DNA of 64,000 nucleotides, from contig CAYVOV010000003.1 of assembly GCA_964453525.1 (NCBI GenBank), positions 62,001-126,000 of the forward strand, given 5' to 3'. The position numbers and the translations under genes are program-made. The notes below the pieces were generated by a model. It ran no database searches. It was not told the DNA's origin and was given only the letters and a program-made list of their open reading frames with translations. Shown in pieces: positions 43,605 through 51,432 of the stretch. How positions within the stretch are numbered: the stretch's first letter is position 1; every line of letters starts with the position of its first letter. This stretch comes from CAYVOV01 sp964453525 (GTDB lineage: Bacteria; Chloroflexota; Dehalococcoidia; Dehalococcoidales; UBA2162).

Positions 43605-44363
43605 ATGGACCTGGGTTTGAAAGATAAAGTTGCTCTTATAACCGGAGCCGGTAGCCAGAAAGGTTTCGGCAAAGGAATGGCGATGGCTCTGGCCAGAGAA
43701 GGCTGCGATATCATAGTGTGCGATATGGATATTGAAGGTGCGGCAAAAACCGCCGCTGATGTCATGGCTCTGGGACGAAAAGCAATTGCTTTGAAGATGG
43801 ATGTTACAAAGACCGCCGAAGTAAAAGAAGCAGTCGATACGGCGATTAGAGAATTTGGTAAAATCGACATTTTGATTAACAACGCTGGAGTCGGCACTCA
43901 GCCCAAACCGTTCGTCGAATCTACCGAAGAAGAGTGGGATACGAACATAAATATTAACCTCCGGGGAACAATGAATGTGACGAAGGCTGTTCTCCCTAAT
44001 ATGATTGAGCGCAAGAGTGGCAAGATTGTCAGTATGGCGTCAACTGCCGGGCTGGCCGGGATGACCACCGGTAGTGTCTACGGGGCGGCAAAGGCAGGGG
44101 TAGTACTCTTTACTAATGCGCTTGCCAAGGAGGTGGCGGATTTCGGAATAAACGTGAACTGCATGGCTCCGGGGCTGGGAGCTACCAATTTCCACAAAGC
44201 AAGTAATTTCCCTGATGAATTTATCAATAAGTTTGTAAAGGATATGGCGGAAGCGGGCAAGACCACCACTCCGGAGGAGCTTGGAAATACAGCGGCATTT
44301 CTTGTCTCGGATGTCTCCAAGAATATTACCGGCCAGTGCATCAGGGTATCAGGCCTGATGTAA
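43605..44363 (+). CDS. short-chain dehydrogenase/reductase (3), tandem paralogue
   Basis: 252 residues, clearly a duplicate of the preceding gene. It shares GAGSQ(K/R)GFGKG, the VCDMDIEGAAKTAAD segment, KIDILINNAG, YGAAKAG, and the C-terminal ITGQCIRVSGLM against IMGQCLRVSGTM. Catalytic Ser (IVSMASTAG), Tyr and Lys are intact. The two may act as a heterotetramer or on related substrates. ATG behind GGGAGGAAACA. Ends at a bidirectional terminator. Confidence 0.88.
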   Translation: MDLGLKDKVALITGAGSQKGFGKGMAMALAREGCDIIVCDMDIEGAAKTAADVMALGRKAIALKMDVTKTAEVKEAVDTAIREFGKIDILINNAGVGTQPKPFVESTEEEWDTNININLRGTMNVTKAVLPNMIERKSGKIVSMASTAGLAGMTTGSVYGAAKAGVVLFTNALAKEVADFGINVNCMAPGLGATNFHKASNFPDEFINKFVKDMAEAGKTTTPEELGNTAAFLVSDVSKNITGQCIRVSGLM

Positions 44364-44391
44364 CCGATAACGAACTCCGGCATGCAGCAGT

Positions 44392-44422
44392 AAAAAAAGG
44401 GGCTTTCAAAAGCCCCTTTTTT
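44392..44422. terminator. bidirectional intrinsic terminator
   Basis: AAAAAAAGGGGCTTT facing AAAGCCCCTTTTTT around a CA loop, with A and T runs on both flanks, works on either strand. It separates the plus-strand SDR pair from the convergent aldehyde ferredoxin oxidoreductase gene. Confidence 0.9.
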
Positions 44423-44442
44423 AGCTCAATGAGAATTATTAT

Positions 44443-46260
44443 CTAAGGCCAGAGGTCTTTAGCCACATCATCAAGGCCCAGTTCAACTAACTTCTTCTTG
44501 CTGGGTTTGGTTGTTTTCAGGTCCCAGTCCAGCTCATCGAGATTCTCCTTGGTTCCGCCTTCCAGGTCACAGGTTACTCCGGCAAGCGGACCCTCAGCCT
44601 GAGGAGGAACGCCGATTATCCTGGGATGCACCGGCCAATCCTTCTCGACAATGCCCTCGCGCAGGTTGAAGGCATGCCTGATATTGGCGATTCTCTCAGC
44701 TACCTTATTTAGCTCGTCCGTGGAACGGTCAAGGCCGGTTACGGCTGCCATGAACCCTGCGGTGTATTTGGGTGCGTCCGGTCCCATTGCCATACCGCTG
44801 AACAGGCAGAGACCGGAGGCATTGGTGATATGAGTCCTGAAGCCGTTAGACCCGAAGCCCTGGGTATGGCGGCCCGGAGTAGCATCCATCTGGTAGCGAA
44901 CCTCGGGGTGCGGTCCTCCGAACCCGGGAAGCTTCGGGTCATGCATTCCTAGTTCCTGCCCTCCAATATGCACAGCGTATTTTTCGGCTCCTTTACCGAT
45001 TTTCTCCGCCGCCACCTTGACTCCGTCAGCCAGGATATCACCAAGGCCTTCCCTCTTTGCCATTTTCTCGGTCATCGCCATCATGGCTCTATGGTTGCCC
45101 CAGGTAAGCTCAATGCCATCGGTATCTTCTTTGGTGAGAATGCCATTCTCGTAGCACTCGATAGCAAAAGCGATTACACAGCCGGCGGAGATTGTATCCA
45201 GTCCATTGCTGTTGCAGATGTGGGTAGCCATATTAAGCGACTCTTTATCGGTATTGCCGCACATCACACCGAAGGAGCCCTGAGTCTCATATTCTACTCT
45301 GCGGATACCCGCCGGGTACTTGTACTCACCTGTTCCTGCTTTCAGTCTGCTCTCACAGGCAATAGGGCAATGCCAGCAGCCGGCTCTTCTATCAATATTC
45401 TCTATTGCCAGGTCACCGTCAAGCCCGGAAACATCCGGGACATCAGTGATACCGATGCCACCCCAGTTCTTTACCGGCGTATCGCCGCTGTGGGCTGAGC
45501 GGTCGGCCATACCGGCGGTACCATACTTACCGAAACGCTGAGCGAATGACATGCTACCGTCAGGATTCGGTTTGTTCATCCTGTCTACAAGCTCTTTTCT
45601 CAGCTCATCAGCCTTCGCTTTATCGGCCATTGGGACGTCCTTGTTCCCCTTTGCCACTACTGCCTTGAGCTTCTTGGAACCCATCACCGCTCCCAGTCCG
45701 GAACGGCCGGCGGCAGCTCCCCGGTCGGTAATGATGCAGGAAATAAGGGCAAGCTTCTCGCCGGACTGACCGATACAAATCACTTCGGTATCTTTTCCCA
45801 GTTCGGCTTTAAGTGTGTCTTCGGTATCGTAGCAGTCTTTTCCCCAGAGGTGTCCGGCATCTTTCAGTTCGGCTTTGCCGTTATCGATAAACAGGTACAC
45901 CGGTTTGTCAGATGCCCCGGTAAAGAACACGGCATCATAGCCGGAGAATTTGAGGACGGGGGCGAAATGCCCTCCCGAGTTCGCATCCCCCCATCCGCCG
46001 GTAAGGGGAGACTTTGCTACCGCACAGTAACGGGCACCGGTTGGAGCCGGTGTGCCGGTAAGAGGCCCGGTGACAATTCCCAGGATGTTGTCCGGTCCCA
46101 GCGGGTCTACCCTGGGTTTCATCCGGTCATATAAAATTCTTGCCCCAACTCCATAACCACCCATATAATCCCGGTACAGACTTTCGTCAGGTGTTTCTTC
46201 CTTGATTTCTCCGGTTGAAAGATTCACGAACAAAATCTTTCCCATGTAACCACCAATCAT
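44443..46260 (-). CDS. aldehyde ferredoxin oxidoreductase family protein
   Basis: 605 residues. The N-terminal domain (MGKILFVNLSTGEIKEE; DYMGGYGVGARILYD; GPLTGTPAPTGARY; SPLTGGWGDANSGGHFAP) binds the bis-tungstopterin cofactor. CWHCPIAC and the later Cys in ASGLCLFSG ligate the [4Fe-4S] cluster. Family members oxidise aldehydes to carboxylic acids with ferredoxin, or run the reverse reduction. It may supply or remove an acid for the CoA-transferases, but this is inference. ATG follows AAGGAG; a tungstate-cofactor gene is not in the window. Confidence 0.9.
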   Translation of the reverse strand: MIGGYMGKILFVNLSTGEIKEETPDESLYRDYMGGYGVGARILYDRMKPRVDPLGPDNILGIVTGPLTGTPAPTGARYCAVAKSPLTGGWGDANSGGHFAPVLKFSGYDAVFFTGASDKPVYLFIDNGKAELKDAGHLWGKDCYDTEDTLKAELGKDTEVICIGQSGEKLALISCIITDRGAAAGRSGLGAVMGSKKLKAVVAKGNKDVPMADKAKADELRKELVDRMNKPNPDGSMSFAQRFGKYGTAGMADRSAHSGDTPVKNWGGIGITDVPDVSGLDGDLAIENIDRRAGCWHCPIACESRLKAGTGEYKYPAGIRRVEYETQGSFGVMCGNTDKESLNMATHICNSNGLDTISAGCVIAFAIECYENGILTKEDTDGIELTWGNHRAMMAMTEKMAKREGLGDILADGVKVAAEKIGKGAEKYAVHIGGQELGMHDPKLPGFGGPHPEVRYQMDATPGRHTQGFGSNGFRTHITNASGLCLFSGMAMGPDAPKYTAGFMAAVTGLDRSTDELNKVAERIANIRHAFNLREGIVEKDWPVHPRIIGVPPQAEGPLAGVTCDLEGGTKENLDELDWDLKTTKPSKKKLVELGLDDVAKDLWP

Positions 46261-46301
46261 ATTTAGCTCCTTTCTGAAATTGTTATTTCAAACATTTTAC
46301 A

Positions 46302-46331
46302 ATTCTACTCTGAGTTAAAAGACTTAGTCAA
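46302..46331 (-). promoter_or_regulatory. predicted promoter of the aldehyde ferredoxin oxidoreductase gene
   Basis: Minus-strand TTGACT (46326-46331), 18-base spacer, TAGAAT (46302-46307), about 40 bases before the ATG. Confidence 0.5.
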
Positions 46332-46346
46332 ATGCGGCAAACTCCG

Positions 46347-46714
46347 GTTCTTTTTGCATTTGGCTGGTATTTTTTCACGTTACCCCTTGCCCCTCTCCAG
46401 CCTGAACCATCGCAGATAAATGAAATGCTCTCCTGGCTGGAGAGGGGTGTAAAAAAGAGAGGGGGCGAAGCCCCCTCTCGACAATCTCTCCCCCCTTTTA
46501 ACAAGGCGAATACTCGCATGATAAAACAGGGGACTGTTTGAGAGGAGAACAGAGGGGGAGATTTCTAAAGAGGGGGATATCCCCCTCTTTAGCTTCCACA
46601 AGGGTTTATCCTGAGGGCTCACCGTTCGGCTGAGCTCACGACGAAGCCCTGGAGGACGGTGGGTGGGAATAGATAAAGTAAAAAGAGGGGCACCTCATTC
46701 AACCACAAAAGAAC
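46347..46714. repeat. composite dispersed repeat R1, copy 2
   Basis: A 368 bp element with GTTCTTTT at the left end and AAAAGAAC at the right end, a short terminal inverted repeat. It contains GAGAGGGGGCGAAGCCCCCTC and CTAAAGAGGGGGATATCCCC-type hairpins. It fills most of the 586 bp gap 46261-46846; the rest is promoter space for the two divergent genes. Confidence 0.75.
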
Positions 46715-46762
46715 AGAATCTAGAATTTCAGGAACAAATGAATTGGTGTGCTTACCAGGGGC

Positions 46763-46810
46763 TTGACAGAAAACCTGATAAGTAATAAAGTTACCATAGA
46801 ACAGATGTTC
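46763..46810 (+). promoter_or_regulatory. lexA promoter with LexA box
   Basis: TTGACA (46763-46768), 17-base spacer, TAAAGT (46786-46791), then GAACAGATGTTC (46799-46810). The last is a perfect GAAC-N4-GTTC box of the Gram-positive/Chloroflexota SOS type, placed over the expected transcription start, so LexA should repress its own gene. Confidence 0.8.
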
Positions 46811-46846
46811 GGCATTGTCCGGAGAAGATATTCTGAGAGGTGATAA

Positions 46847-47488
46847 GTGAAAACACTATCGGCCAGACAGCAGAAGATTATTGATTTTATCAGCAGGTTC
46901 TACAGGGAGAGAAGTTATCCGCCCACCATCCGGGATATCGTGAAAGGCTGCGGAATCAGTTCTACATCCGTTGCCGATTATAATCTGAAGATACTGGAGA
47001 ATAAAGGCTATATTCGCCGCCATGCCGGAATTTCACGTGGCATTGAACTGGCGACCCAGTCTGCTTTATCCGGGAACAGTCTTTCGGTACCTGTAATCGG
47101 TCTGATAGCGGCCGGCGAACCGATACCGGTACCTGATGCCGATACCTGGGACACCACGGCTTCCTCGGAAACGATAGAGGTTACCTCAGACCTGACCCGG
47201 GGCAGGAACGATGTTTATGCCCTTAAGGTAAAAGGGACGTCAATGATAGATGCCCTGATTAACGATGGTGATATTGTACTTATGCAATCAGTGAACGTAG
47301 TTGAGAATGGAGAGATGGCAGCGGTTTGGCTCAGGGCTGAGAAAGAGGTAACACTGAAAAAAGTGTACCGGGAGGATGACCGCATCCGTCTCCAGCCGGC
47401 CAACAGCCGCATGAGACCGATATATACCGAACCGGACAATGTAGATATCCAGGGCAGGGTAATTGCCGTCGTCAGGCAGCTTGCTTGA
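46847..47488 (+). CDS. lexA: LexA repressor
   Basis: 213 residues starting with GTG behind GAGAGG. N-terminal winged helix (LSARQQKIIDFISRFYRERS; PPTIRDIVKGCGISS) and C-terminal S24 autoprotease domain. Self-cleavage would occur at Ala89-Gly90 in IAAGEP. Ser132 in GTSMID and Lys171 in VTLKKV form the catalytic dyad. It represses SOS genes until activated RecA stimulates cleavage. Its own LexA box lies 37 bases upstream. No box was seen before dinB in this window. Confidence 0.95.
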   Translation: MKTLSARQQKIIDFISRFYRERSYPPTIRDIVKGCGISSTSVADYNLKILENKGYIRRHAGISRGIELATQSALSGNSLSVPVIGLIAAGEPIPVPDADTWDTTASSETIEVTSDLTRGRNDVYALKVKGTSMIDALINDGDIVLMQSVNVVENGEMAAVWLRAEKEVTLKKVYREDDRIRLQPANSRMRPIYTEPDNVDIQGRVIAVVRQLA

Positions 47489-47577
47489 GCCTGACTTGAT
47501 TTTTATCTGCGATAGGTATAAATTAGCTACAGTCTATATAAAACCTCTTCACCTGATTGGTAAATTGAGAGAGTATT

Positions 47578-48147
47578 ATGATATTATCTCAGTTTCAGAC
47601 TGTAGGCCACGAACTGTTCACAAGGGGACTTGTCTCTTCCCATAATGGAAACCTCAGCATCAGATTGAGGGACCGTTTAATCATCACCCGGCGTGGCTGC
47701 CGCCTGAGCAGCCTCGAAGAGAACGACCTTATAGAGACGGGGATTGACAAAAATGACCGTTCAACGCCGCTGGCATCAACCGAGCTGGCCGTGCACCGGG
47801 AGATTTACAGGCTGACTCCGGCATCAGCCATCATTCATGCCCATCCGCCTCATGCAATCGCCCTGTCATTAACTGAAACCGAGATTGTACCCAATTGCAC
47901 GGAAGGTCTTGAAATAATAGGCAATGTCCCCGTTCTCGGCTGGAATATGGAAGTGAAACCGGGCGGGCTTGAAGATGTGATTGCCCGGGCGCTGATGGAG
48001 CACAGGATTGTTATGGTTCACGGTCACGGCTGCTTCGCTACCGGGCAGTTACTTGAAGAAGCCTGTAATTATACCACCACCCTTGAGGAAAGCTGCCAGG
48101 TGATTTGTCTGTTGAAGTCACTTGGAGCAAGTCCCGCCAGAGATTAG
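47578..48147 (+). CDS. class II aldolase/adducin family protein
   Basis: 189 residues. HELFTRGLVSSHNGNLSIRL is the family N-terminus; Glu in STELAVHREIY, zinc ligands in IIHAHPPHAIAL and a further His in VMVHGHGCFA are present. Members include L-fuculose-phosphate aldolase, ribulose-phosphate epimerase and methylthioribulose-phosphate dehydratase, so specificity is open. The stop overlaps the convergent plsY stop by four bases. Confidence 0.85.
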   Translation: MILSQFQTVGHELFTRGLVSSHNGNLSIRLRDRLIITRRGCRLSSLEENDLIETGIDKNDRSTPLASTELAVHREIYRLTPASAIIHAHPPHAIALSLTETEIVPNCTEGLEIIGNVPVLGWNMEVKPGGLEDVIARALMEHRIVMVHGHGCFATGQLLEEACNYTTTLEESCQVICLLKSLGASPARD

Positions 48148-48815
48148 CCTTTATTCTCCGCTCGCTTGTCTGCCTCGGTGCGCCGTATAAGCTCCGCTCC
48201 GAGGTTTTCTTTACTCCCCGCTTTATCAAGAGCCGCCTTGGCCGTTGGCAGGAAATGAAGTATCAATATCACTGCCAGAACAGGGGGAAAGATAATATAT
48301 GGCAGCGGTTTACCAAGCAGCCAGGCGGATACAGGCACTGATACAAGGAGACTTGTATTTAGTGAAAGAATTACGTTACGGGTGATGACAAATAACAGAA
48401 ATGCTATTGCCACGGCAATTAGTAACTCTCTTGTCATAATAACTGACACAACGCCCAGGGTTGTAGCCAGGCCGTTCCCACCGGTGAATTTAAGAAAAAC
48501 CGACCATACATGACCGGCCACCACCGCCAGTCCCGCTGCCAGCATGAAAATTTGTGGGACGGATACCTGCTGAACCGCAGAAAAACCAAGAATCCAGTGA
48601 GCAATGCCCACCGCCAACGCCCCTTTGCCCATATCAAGAATCCCTACCATAACGGCGGCACCTTTTCCCACTTCATTGTAGACATTCAGGGCGCCAACAT
48701 TTCCTCCACCAAGCTTGCGGATATCTTTTCCCGTTTTGAAGCGGGTAATGATATAAGCCGATGGAATAGAGCCGAGTAAATAAGCAATCAGTACGGCTAT
48801 TACACCATTAATCAT
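48144..48815 (-). CDS. plsY: glycerol-3-phosphate acyltransferase PlsY
   Basis: 223 residues with several membrane segments. Motif 1 AYLLGSIPSAYI, the GGGNVGALN loop, and GHVWSVFLKFTGGNGLATTLG identify PlsY, which acylates glycerol-3-phosphate from acyl phosphate at the inner membrane. The usual GGKG is GGNG here, and GSGN is GGGN, so two motif residues deviate. A C-terminal charged tail of about 30 residues is longer than in most PlsY. It follows ilvE by nine bases and is probably cotranscribed. Confidence 0.88.
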   Translation of the reverse strand: MINGVIAVLIAYLLGSIPSAYIITRFKTGKDIRKLGGGNVGALNVYNEVGKGAAVMVGILDMGKGALAVGIAHWILGFSAVQQVSVPQIFMLAAGLAVVAGHVWSVFLKFTGGNGLATTLGVVSVIMTRELLIAVAIAFLLFVITRNVILSLNTSLLVSVPVSAWLLGKPLPYIIFPPVLAVILILHFLPTAKAALDKAGSKENLGAELIRRTEADKRAENKG

Positions 48816-48824
48816 CTTCCCTGA

Positions 48825-49742
48825 TTAAGCTACCGGACTCTTGATTGGAACCGGTGTGCACCAGTCAAGATATTTCAGGTTGTTGCCTTTTATTACATCA
48901 AAGTATATGTTCTGTAACTTCTCCGTCACCACACCAATTCTGCCGTCACCTATCTTACGCCTGTCTATCTCGGCTACGGGAGTAATATTGGCAGCCGTGC
49001 CGGTCAGGAAACATTCATCGGCATCATAAAGCTCGATGCGGTCGATGTGTCTTTCGATTGTTTTAATGCCCAGTTCGGCTTCTGCCAGTTCGATTACCTT
49101 GTTGCGAGTAATACCTACCAGGGGACCGTCATAGGTTGCCGGCGTAATCAGCGTGTTCCCCTTCAGGAGAAAGAGGTTCTCTCCGCTACCTTCGGCGATA
49201 TAACCGTCCGAGTTTAGCATAATCGCCTCGTCATACCCCAGCTCAATGGCTTCCGTTTTTGCCAGGGCGTTTATTATATAGAGACCGGTAAGCTTTGCCC
49301 GCGGTACTTCATTCGGAAAACGCCATGAAGACACACAGCACCTTACCGTCTCCGGTAAATAGGGACCCCAGGGAAAAGCGAAGACAAGAAAGTCACACTC
49401 AAGGTCATGGAGACGAACACCGAGAGCCTCGGAGCTTTTATATGCTACCGGACGGATATAAATATCTTCCTGGAAGCCGCACTTCTCAACAAGCTCCACA
49501 GTTATATGGCATAATTTATCAATGCTGTAAGGAAGGTCAATCTTCAGTATTTTGCAGCCCTGGTAGAGTCGTTTATAGTGCTCCTTCAGGCAAAAGATGT
49601 TGCACTGATTCTTCTCGCCATTCCAGTTGCCTCTTATGCCCTCAAAAACGCCGGTGCCGTAGTGCATGAAGTTGGTCATAACTCCGAGTTTGGCATCGGA
49701 TAAAGGAACAAATTCATTATTAAAAAAGGCATATGATGGCAT
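48825..49742 (-). CDS. ilvE: branched-chain amino acid aminotransferase
   Basis: 305 residues from the ATG at 49742, behind AAAGGAGAGG; an upstream in-frame ATG at 49766 is less likely. YAFFNNEFVPLSDAKLGVMT, HYGTGVFEGIRGNW, RAKLTGLYIINALAKTEA, and DGYIAEGSGENLFLLKG are class IV aminotransferase motifs. The enzyme interconverts Val, Leu and Ile with their 2-oxo acids using PLP. It is first in an operon with plsY. Predicted promoter 40 bases upstream. Confidence 0.93.
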   Translation of the reverse strand: MPSYAFFNNEFVPLSDAKLGVMTNFMHYGTGVFEGIRGNWNGEKNQCNIFCLKEHYKRLYQGCKILKIDLPYSIDKLCHITVELVEKCGFQEDIYIRPVAYKSSEALGVRLHDLECDFLVFAFPWGPYLPETVRCCVSSWRFPNEVPRAKLTGLYIINALAKTEAIELGYDEAIMLNSDGYIAEGSGENLFLLKGNTLITPATYDGPLVGITRNKVIELAEAELGIKTIERHIDRIELYDADECFLTGTAANITPVAEIDRRKIGDGRIGVVTEKLQNIYFDVIKGNNLKYLDWCTPVPIKSPVA

Positions 49743-49781
49743 TTTCCTCTCCTTTCCGATTGTCATCCGTTATACCCAATA

Positions 49782-49810
49782 CTTATACAGCAAAAAAAGC
49801 GATTAATCAA
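49782..49810 (-). promoter_or_regulatory. predicted promoter of ilvE-plsY
   Basis: Minus-strand TTGATT (49805-49810), 17-base spacer, TATAAG (49782-49787). Confidence 0.5.
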
Positions 49811-49899
49811 GTAGTAGCATTTGCATCCGAACAGTTATGTTGTAATTGTAAGGAGAGTAGCGACGTGCCTGTACGCTGTAATACGTTCCGACACTCAGG

Positions 49900-50091
49900 C
49901 GTGGCAATCTCAAACACAACTGTCATTGCGGGGAGTGTAATGACGAAGCAATCTATCTATATATATTTATTGAGATTGCCACGTCCGCCACAGGCGGACT
50001 CGCAATGACATAGGAAATTATTTATTGCCACGCCCTTATTTCATTCACTCTGACATATCGGAACGAGTCGGGGCTCGCAATGACACTATGA
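49900..50091. repeat. palindromic repeat with 14 bp terminal inverted repeats, plus R2-like tail
   Basis: CGTGGCAATCTCAA (49900-49913) and TTGAGATTGCCACG (49970-49983) are perfect inverted repeats flanking an 84 bp unit with a TATATATA centre. GTCCGCC-ACA-GGCGGAC follows and resembles the R2 core, then two GCAATGACA-type ends. It fills most of the 464 bp gap between ilvE and mscS; nothing else was seen apart from two promoters. Confidence 0.7.
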
Positions 50092-50131
50092 ACTAAAACC
50101 GAAGCCGAACGATACCTTAAAGTGGTTATGT

Positions 50132-50160
50132 TTGACAAAGGCAGGCCAACCGCTTAAATT
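50132..50160 (+). promoter_or_regulatory. predicted promoter of mscS
   Basis: TTGACA (50132-50137), 17-base spacer, TAAATT (50155-50160), about 46 bases before the ATG. Confidence 0.5.
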
Positions 50161-50206
50161 ATCAAGTATTGAAACAAGTTGATGCTTTACTCACAGGAGG
50201 TAGACA

Positions 50207-51322
50207 ATGCAGCCGGAATTTATAACGGGTTTATTTCTTGAAACAGTCTGGGCTGTTGGTATATTTCTTGTCTCTATCTTAATTGGCTGGCTTATTCTAG
50301 TTGGAGTACGCTACATAGAACGTAAAATTGAGAAACAGACTCATAAACCTGTCTTCTTGTCGCAATTACTGGAGAGTCTCACCAGACCGCTTTTTCTTCT
50401 GATAATACTCGAAGGACTCCTTTTTGGGCTGGGCTCTTTATCTTATACAGCACAATGGGGTGATATTCTGGTAAAGTCCAGGATTGTCCTGCTGCTTGTG
50501 CTGGTGGTATATACGCTGGCAAGGATAGCGGGAGTGCTGGTATCCTGGTATCTTAAGACAGCAACGGTCCGCCGGAGAGCTCGCATTGATGAAGGACTTA
50601 TTCGCTTACTGCGGCGAATTTTAACAATTATCATCTATGCCATCGGTATACTGGTAGTGCTGGATTACCTGAGTATTTCAATTACTCCCATTGTTGCCGG
50701 TCTTGGTGTCGGCGGTTTAGCCGTCGCTCTTGCACTGCAACCTACTCTGGGTAATTTCTTCGCCGGTACCCAGATTGTATCCGACCGTGTAATAAGGGTT
50801 GGAGACTATATCGAACTGGATGGCAGCTCAATAAAAGGATACGTAACCGATATCGGCTGGCGCAGCACCAGGATTCGAACTCCATTCAATAATATGGTGG
50901 TTATTCCTAATTCACGCCTGGCCGATAGTGTATTAACCAATTATTACGGGCCGACCATGGAAATTGGCATTACAATAAGTTGTGGGGTAAGTTATAACGC
51001 TAACCTCCCCAGAGTGGAGGCTATTGCTCTGGATGTAGCCAGAGAAGTTATCGAAGAGCTTGATGATGCAGATAAGACATTCGAGCCGTGGTTCAATTAC
51101 GAAGAATTCGGAGATTCCAATATCAATTTCTTAATATGGATACGAGCGAAAGACAGGATGGGGTCTTTCCGTGTAAAGAGTGAAATCATCAAGCGCCTCA
51201 AGGCAGCCCTCGATAAGGAAGGCATTGTGATAAACTACCCGGCACGACTTCTTACCTTCGATGACGCCACACTCCCACCTGCATTCCGGTCAAGCAGGCA
51301 GGGTTCAGAGAGAAGAAAGTAA
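50207..51322 (+). CDS. small-conductance mechanosensitive channel (MscS family)
   Basis: 371 residues. About four hydrophobic segments in residues 5-165 precede the pore helix VAGLGVGGLAVALALQPTLG and the beta domain (FFAGTQIVSDRVIRVGDYIE; RSTRIRTPFNNMVVIPNSR). MscS channels open under membrane tension to release solutes on osmotic downshock. GGAGG lies seven bases before the ATG. Single gene, convergent with dinB. The C-terminal tail beyond the alpha/beta domain is short. Confidence 0.93.
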   Translation: MQPEFITGLFLETVWAVGIFLVSILIGWLILVGVRYIERKIEKQTHKPVFLSQLLESLTRPLFLLIILEGLLFGLGSLSYTAQWGDILVKSRIVLLLVLVVYTLARIAGVLVSWYLKTATVRRRARIDEGLIRLLRRILTIIIYAIGILVVLDYLSISITPIVAGLGVGGLAVALALQPTLGNFFAGTQIVSDRVIRVGDYIELDGSSIKGYVTDIGWRSTRIRTPFNNMVVIPNSRLADSVLTNYYGPTMEIGITISCGVSYNANLPRVEAIALDVAREVIEELDDADKTFEPWFNYEEFGDSNINFLIWIRAKDRMGSFRVKSEIIKRLKAALDKEGIVINYPARLLTFDDATLPPAFRSSRQGSERRK

Positions 51323-51355
51323 ATTTAACAGAACGAGCCTGATTTGATAAAGTGG

Positions 51356-51390
51356 GATAATTAAGAGAGGTAGAGCCTCTCTTAATTATC
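51356..51390. terminator. 15 bp perfect hairpin between convergent genes
   Basis: GATAATTAAGAGAGG (51356-51370) and CCTCTCTTAATTATC (51376-51390) around TAGAG. No T run follows, so it may end transcripts of mscS and dinB weakly or be a repeat remnant. It is followed directly by GGGCGGGAATAGATAG, the tail of the R1 family (51405-51420). Confidence 0.5.
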
Positions 51391-51432
51391 CTTGAGGGTG
51401 GAGGGCGGGAATAGATAGATACCAAATAAACC

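Noticed and set aside
50865..50890. AGGATTCGAACT, resembling the T-arm of a minus-strand tRNA
   Set aside because: It lies inside the MscS reading frame and no matching acceptor, D or anticodon arms surround it.
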